From positions 1,116,001 to 1,180,000 of the forward strand of contig JAACJO010000007.1 in the NCBI GenBank assembly GCA_013368445.1: DNA of 64,000 bases, written 5' to 3'. The translations under genes were made by a program, and so were the position numbers. Of this stretch, positions 59,601 through 64,000 are shown one piece after another. This stretch comes from Leucocoprinus leucothites (Eukaryota > Basidiomycota > Agaricomycetes > Agaricales > Agaricaceae). The notes beneath the pieces were generated by a model. That model made no database searches. It worked only from the letters and a program-made list of their open reading frames with translations, and was not told where the DNA came from. How positions within the stretch are numbered: position 1 is the stretch's first letter; each line of letters starts with the position of its first letter.

Positions 59601-61766
59601 GACGTCCCCAGTCGTGTACAGCAGTCGACCTGATACATTTCTTCATTAGTCCATCTAAATCTCCAGGTGATTCCACAGGCTGACCAAGTGGATGTTCGAT
59701 TCCAGGCATAATGCAGTCAAACCAAGGGCTTTCTGCAGAGGTAGAGACACTCTCTGCATCCCAAAACGATGGTGAGAGCTCTTTTGAAGGTCTGTACTTG
59801 TAGAGCGCTTGGGCATTCCGCAGAAAGTGCATTGTAAGAGGTTTCTATGTAACTGTTGAGCACGTATTCCAGAAGAAATAAGTAGACACCCACAATACCA
59901 CACTTTTCCAGTCGACTTGCAGCAACAGCATACCAATAAGCAGCCCTGCGTCTTGATCGTTTCTTGGCCGATAAATGGGCTGCATGAGCGATCAAAAGAG
60001 CAGCTGGTACCTCTTCTGACTATGATATCATGTTGAGCGACATTAACCAAATAAAAAAACATCAAACCTACGTTTCCAGCAGCCCAGACCAGCCACCGTT
60101 CACCTTCCAGGACGCTATTCAAGAACTCCTGTGGCGGGATACCAGCCTCCCACCGCACTGCATGTAACAAAGCTCTGAATTGGGCTTGTGGCGGTACCTC
60201 CTCATTACCAGCAAGCACACTCATCAGTGAATTTTGCGCGTGTAGTGACAAAGCCGGAGAAGCCGAGACGAACAGAGGTAGAATGTCCTGGAATACGAGT
60301 TGAATACATCCGAAAACCACACAAGATCATGAAAGGACCTACCGAGCCACCTCTCGAATCCTTTCTCAGAGATTCCCAGACCGTGATGGCGAGTTTGAAA
60401 TCACCGAGAATGGTTGCAAATTCAGCCAGGCGCCTTTGTTGTGATGGTGGTGATGGTGTGTTGGTACCAATGAATGACGAGGTTGACGATCGAGGTAAAG
60501 ATGCAACAGATGAACTGGGGTTGTGGGTCGGCGTGGGCGAAGGTGAAGGCGATCCAAAAAGCCTCCTTGTGGAGGAGAATAGCCTTGAGGGTAAACGGCG
60601 ATTGCTCGAGAACTGGTATAGGCTATAAGCTACGTCGCCAACGAGATGGACCATAAGACCTACAGATTCGCTCCAGTCTAAAACATTTTTCTCCATCCAA
60701 GGGATTAGACATCCTATTACAAACTCTCTCACAAATTTGGATGTTTGTTGGATGTCACCTTGCATTAACCGCAGCGAGTTGAGCGGGACAGGTTCTGAAG
60801 TATTAGCGGTGCCATTAGCATTTGTGTTCTTCGTAGTTCGCATCATTGGAGGTGAGTCAGGAACGTTGGGGCACGGAAGTCGAGGCATTGGCTGTGGCAC
60901 AGGGACAGCAGGTGGAGGGGGTGACGATAAAGAAAGAGGCAATAGGTACACGTCAATGCCAAATTGTTTCTTGACAGCATTGAATAGCGCATTGGCTCTG
61001 TGATGGTCCGTAAGATTGATAAATTGACCCGTAACGAAATCACTAACTCTTCATCTGATAGTGATGAGTCTTGAGGGTGCACAATGAGGGTATACTTGAA
61101 GTATGTCGCGTCAACCCAGGATGGAAGTTGCATAGCTCGTGCATGAAGTGCAGTGATAGCCTGTAGTGGGTTAGGCGCAGTCGTGGAGGCAGCGAGGATA
61201 ACTGTATATCCAGAAGGTTGAGCTTCCCAATCAATATTGAATAAGTGCAGTGGTACTTACTGGCAATTGGGTGATTCCATCCCTCATGTCTTGAAGGAAC
61301 AAGATCTCCCTCTGCGCACCTGCGCACTTCATCCCACCATGGTGTCCTCCAGTCATCTCGTTCCCTCCCTTCTGGTCCTTCCATCTCACTGACCCATTTC
61401 GCGCATCTTGTGCTAATTCTCCCAGATATCCAGTCAATGAGCCGTGCCGCTCTCCGTTCTTCATCCTCTCTACACGCCTCCTCTATCTCGCATAGGTCCG
61501 AAAAGCGTAATGCGAATGTCGTATGTGGCACCGAAGTGAGTGATGTGGTCCGTGTTGTCACTAGAGAAATAGATCAAGAAACAGCATGTAAATCTCTATG
61601 TGCTTCTCCATGTGAGATACAATTAAGAACCTTGAGGTAAGGGAGAAAAGGACTGCAGAATTTCTGGCAGTGGAGGTAAAGACGACGAGTCGAGGAGTTC
61701 GGTCAGATCTGGCGAGGGTAGAATGCAGACATGTGGGCTCAGCGACGATGGTATAACACGGGCCAT
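56631..61766 (-). CDS. TRS120: TRAPPII subunit TRS120 (TRAPPC9)
   Basis: Large TRAPPII-specific subunit; TRAPPII is the GEF for Rab11/Ypt31 at late Golgi. ATG 61766 gives MARVIPSSLSPHVCILPSPD. Then TRTTSLTSVPHTTFALRFSD and LCEIEEACREDEERRAARLI, the Trs120 N-terminal block; HPQDSSLSDEELVISLRVNL; a linker; KFVREFVIGCLIPWMEKNVL; SNRRLPSRLFSSTRRLFGSP; LAEFATILGDFKLAITVWES; LKRDSRGG-type segment; later exons with FWVDLVIRNPLDAELNLANL, LTLVVQDIHGSQPE and the beta-rich C-terminal half (VNFTIRNFSLTHEAGYALK, LNFRGTIPPSGSVTLHPKL). It ends TNSS with TAG at 56631-56633. Many introns; about 1,300-1,400 residues. It is convergent with the Mpv17-family gene, about 180 bases between stops. Confidence 0.9.
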
Positions 61767-62200
61767 AGTTGCAGGCTGGTATAAACAATATTAGGATGTG
61801 CGATGACTGCCAGAGTTACATGCACCAATCTGAGGATCCAATCCGGGAAAAGCGCGGATACCCATTTTAATTGACACGCAAGGGCATCAATATAGCAGAG
61901 TTCTCACGCTTCCAACTTTCGAGTCGTGAGTTGAAATTTACAACGAGAATATGTACAGATATCCAGAACACGGTATGGGTATAACATAGGCTAGCTGGAG
62001 AAATTCGAAGAAACCCTAGATTTAATGGGAGACCATGTATTACAATTTCTGAATCAGACACATTACCCAGTCCGTGCAGCCGTAATATACGCAACAAACC
62101 CACACAGGCGAGAACGCTAATTACATTACTTCCGCATCGTCAACGCGTAGCTGACAGGACAGTTAATGAGCGGAGCGAGAGAGAGAGAGAAAACCGGGAC
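61767..62200. other. Spacer between TRS120 and the acidic/RG protein gene
   Basis: 434 bases, both neighbours on the minus strand. A CT-rich run (read on minus) near 62176-62190 follows the stop codon of the upstream gene. No gene was recognised. Confidence 0.35.
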
Positions 62201-63407
62201 CTACTTGAGTAAACAGGTTCTGGCTGATATTCTGGACATTCTTCGAGGTTTGTGCCTCGGCTTTGCCATCTGTCGATTGTTGACGCCCGCCTCTGCCTCG
62301 CTGTTGGCCTCTTCCTCTTCCTCCTCTTCCTCCTCTTCCTCTCCTCTTTCCCTCCCCCTCCCCTTCCCCCTTCCTCCACCCCTGCCCCTACCTTTCTGCA
62401 TAACCCAAACGCCTTCATCAGGTATGTTCTGTTCCTTGTCATCCTCTTTTATGGGTTCCTCTGGATGTAGAACCGCAGGCATAGCCGCAGCGCCCCAGCC
62501 ATCTCCATCATTATTGACGGAAGCCCATGGGTCTGCTTCAAATTCAAGGCGCTCAAAAAATTCTTCGAACGTCGGACGAGCGTGGTGCTTCCGGGTCTCG
62601 TCCGACGCCTGTTTCTGTTTCTCTCGACCCTCATGTCCCCTTTTACCCACGGGCATTGCAACCTGGGCATCTTCTGGCTCGGGTCCAGACTCTCCAATCG
62701 CTGCCGCGACATCATGCGCCCAGAATGTCACGAACTGATTCAAGAAATCGATGCCCTTCCTCACATCTGGCGTATTCCACAGCAAATGCTCGTAGACCTG
62801 GTCAGGAAACAATGGGTCACCAGGTCCCCCGGGGCCCCAGCCCGTCTCGCATTTCCTTTCCTTCTCCAGTAGTTCTGGGTAATCTTTCGAGAACTCGCGA
62901 AATTGTTGAACGCAATCAAGATGTTCCAACGTTCTCTCGTGCCTGAGAGCTTCGCGTTTGCGGAAAAGTACTGGCTTTCCTGAAGGATCTGCGTTTGGCG
63001 AGAAACGGTCACAAATGCGACACAACCACTCGTCGTAACGGAAGTCTGTCCTGCAGAAATCTGGAGAGGATATCAGTTCGCCAGCGCCTTTGAGATGACA
63101 AGATACGATGGTGAAGAAGCCGAGAGGGTTCGTGGCGAGCTTCCAATGCTAGCTGGGCCTCTGACCAACGATTAACGCAGGCCATGTGATGATGCATGAT
63201 GTGACCTCGGGAAGTTCAGCGTTCGCAGCGTGCCACATGTCACTCATCGACTCTCGAACAGTACACCACCAGATATGAAAAGTACAACTCACGCCAGTAC
63301 TTTTCGAACGCAAAGGGCCCAGTCTGGGGCCGCAATGGTAGGCTCGAGGGTTGGTCCCAAGAGCCTGACCACACCGGTCCTAGTTGTAGAGCTGGAGTCA
63401 TAGTCAT
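62201..63407 (-). CDS. Protein with possible C2H2-like finger, RG repeats and poly-Glu (unknown function)
   Basis: Family not recognised. Exon 1 from ATG 63407 reads MTMTPALQLGPVWSGSWDQP then TGPFAFEKYW. A second frame, WKLATNPLGFFTIVSCHLKG then DFCRTDFRYDEWLCRICDRF, runs on to the stop at 62201. The intron between them (roughly 63135-63290) has no unique donor-acceptor pair by eye, so that junction is unsettled. C-R-I-C followed about 25 residues later by H-x5-H (RHERTLEHLDC) could be a zinc finger. Then come DQVYEHLLWNTPDVRKGIDF, RPTFEEFFERLEFEADPW, an RG-rich segment (KGRGRGGGRGKGRGRERG), a run of Glu residues and a basic end (KPRHKPRRMSRISARTCLLK). RG plus acidic tracts suggest nucleic-acid or nuclear roles, which is inference only. 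Confidence 0.68.
62309..62345 (-). repeat. CTTCCTCCT simple repeat coding for poly-Glu
   Basis: Tandem TCCTCT/TCC units (read plus) translate on the minus strand as an unbroken run of Glu codons, followed on the C-terminal side by further acidic residues. This is typical replication-slippage sequence. Confidence 0.7.
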
Positions 63408-64000
63408 GGTTTGAGAGCGACCCACTTGCAGGTGTGAGCTGTACTAAAAAGGGATTCAGTCAAAGATTGCTGCGATAGGGTAGTGGACTGGTCGCAATTG
63501 GGCTCGATGTACCCCCTTTGTAGTGGTCTATCATCGACAGCTTTATATACTCACCAGGATACAGAGATAACAGATATTCTATATCTGCCTCCCCCTGCAA
63601 CAGTCGAACTTTTCCCATCGGCTGCGGCAACACCCTGGTGCTAAGAGTCATGATACATATTACCGGTTCCCCGAATTTGATGTCTAAATCCCATTCGCTC
63701 GCACATTCCACGCGAATATTCTCCTACGTACTTTGTTCTTGTGACCTGAAGAACAATCTCCAAAGTGTCAATGGAAAATCCCTGGGAGACACCGAGGCAC
63801 AGTAAAGACAGACTTCGAAGGGTGGTCTTTGAATGGATCAAGAACCCCAGACGGTATCGGTCGACCCAAAGGGAGGCGATACAAGACAAATGAGAAAGCG
63901 ACGAAGTTGGTTTATCACAGCACCCCTATTAAAAGTGTGGAAAGCCCTGCTTAGGGTGGTTCAGACGACAAATGTCAGATAGTACAGATCAATGGATGCC
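63408..64000. other. Right edge: weak minus-strand coding signal
   Basis: Two minus-strand open frames overlap (63641-63889 and 63460-63711). A GT donor after VLQ (near 63748) and an acceptor TTTAG near 63686 could join them as IDTLEIVLQ to IKFGEPVICIMTL. I recognise no family, and the start might lie to the right of the window. It may equally be non-coding. Confidence 0.25.

Overview
The window is nuclear DNA from a filamentous basidiomycete, most likely an Agaricomycete. Genes are dense on both strands and are cut by many short introns (about 50-90 nt, GT-AG with occasional GC-AG). Several products have a recognisably fungal form: NIP7, CGR1, YHM2, BYR4/BFA1-type GAP subunit, SEC39 and a fungal Trs120. 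No rRNA, confident tRNA, intact transposon, CRISPR array or virus-like gene was seen. All coordinates for spliced genes are start codon to stop codon on the genome, introns included.

Left part (1-12.6 kb): the 3' end of a probable PP2C phosphatase; a gamma-glutamyltranspeptidase-like enzyme; prefoldin subunit 6; a mitochondrial S17 ribosomal protein; a DHA1-type MFS exporter; a WRAP73/WDR8 WD40 protein; a 1.3 kb stretch with no gene; an epoxide-hydrolase-type alpha/beta hydrolase and, upstream of it, a broken tandem copy.

Middle (13-34.8 kb): a mitochondrial m-AAA protease (AFG3/YTA12 family); an ACS-family (allantoate/nicotinate permease-like) MFS gene next to the urease chaperone ureD; a BYR4/BFA1-like septation regulator; the RNA-surveillance factor NRDE2; the 60S biogenesis factor NIP7; then three tandem, same-strand, identically spliced SAM-dependent methyltransferase genes. 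This array is the most accessory-looking part of the window.

Right part (34.9-64 kb): SEC39 (DSL1/NRZ tether), a long disordered protein with a short coiled coil, CGR1, VPS18 (HOPS/CORVET), a SHB17-like histidine phosphatase, a long coiled-coil protein, the mitochondrial carrier YHM2, a Mpv17/PMP22 protein, TRS120 (TRAPPII) and an acidic/RG-rich protein with a possible zinc finger. Three subunits of three different vesicle-tethering complexes lie within 27 kb.

Most genes are housekeeping. The most unusual signals are in gene structure: YHM2 appears to need exons of 17, 3 and 3 nt, the last followed by a GC-AG intron, to encode its conserved first-repeat sequence, and the SHB17-like gene needs a 7-nt exon. 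The methyltransferase array shows a promoter element at identical spacing in two copies. Splice models were built by hand from reading frame and family conservation, and have not been tested against transcripts.
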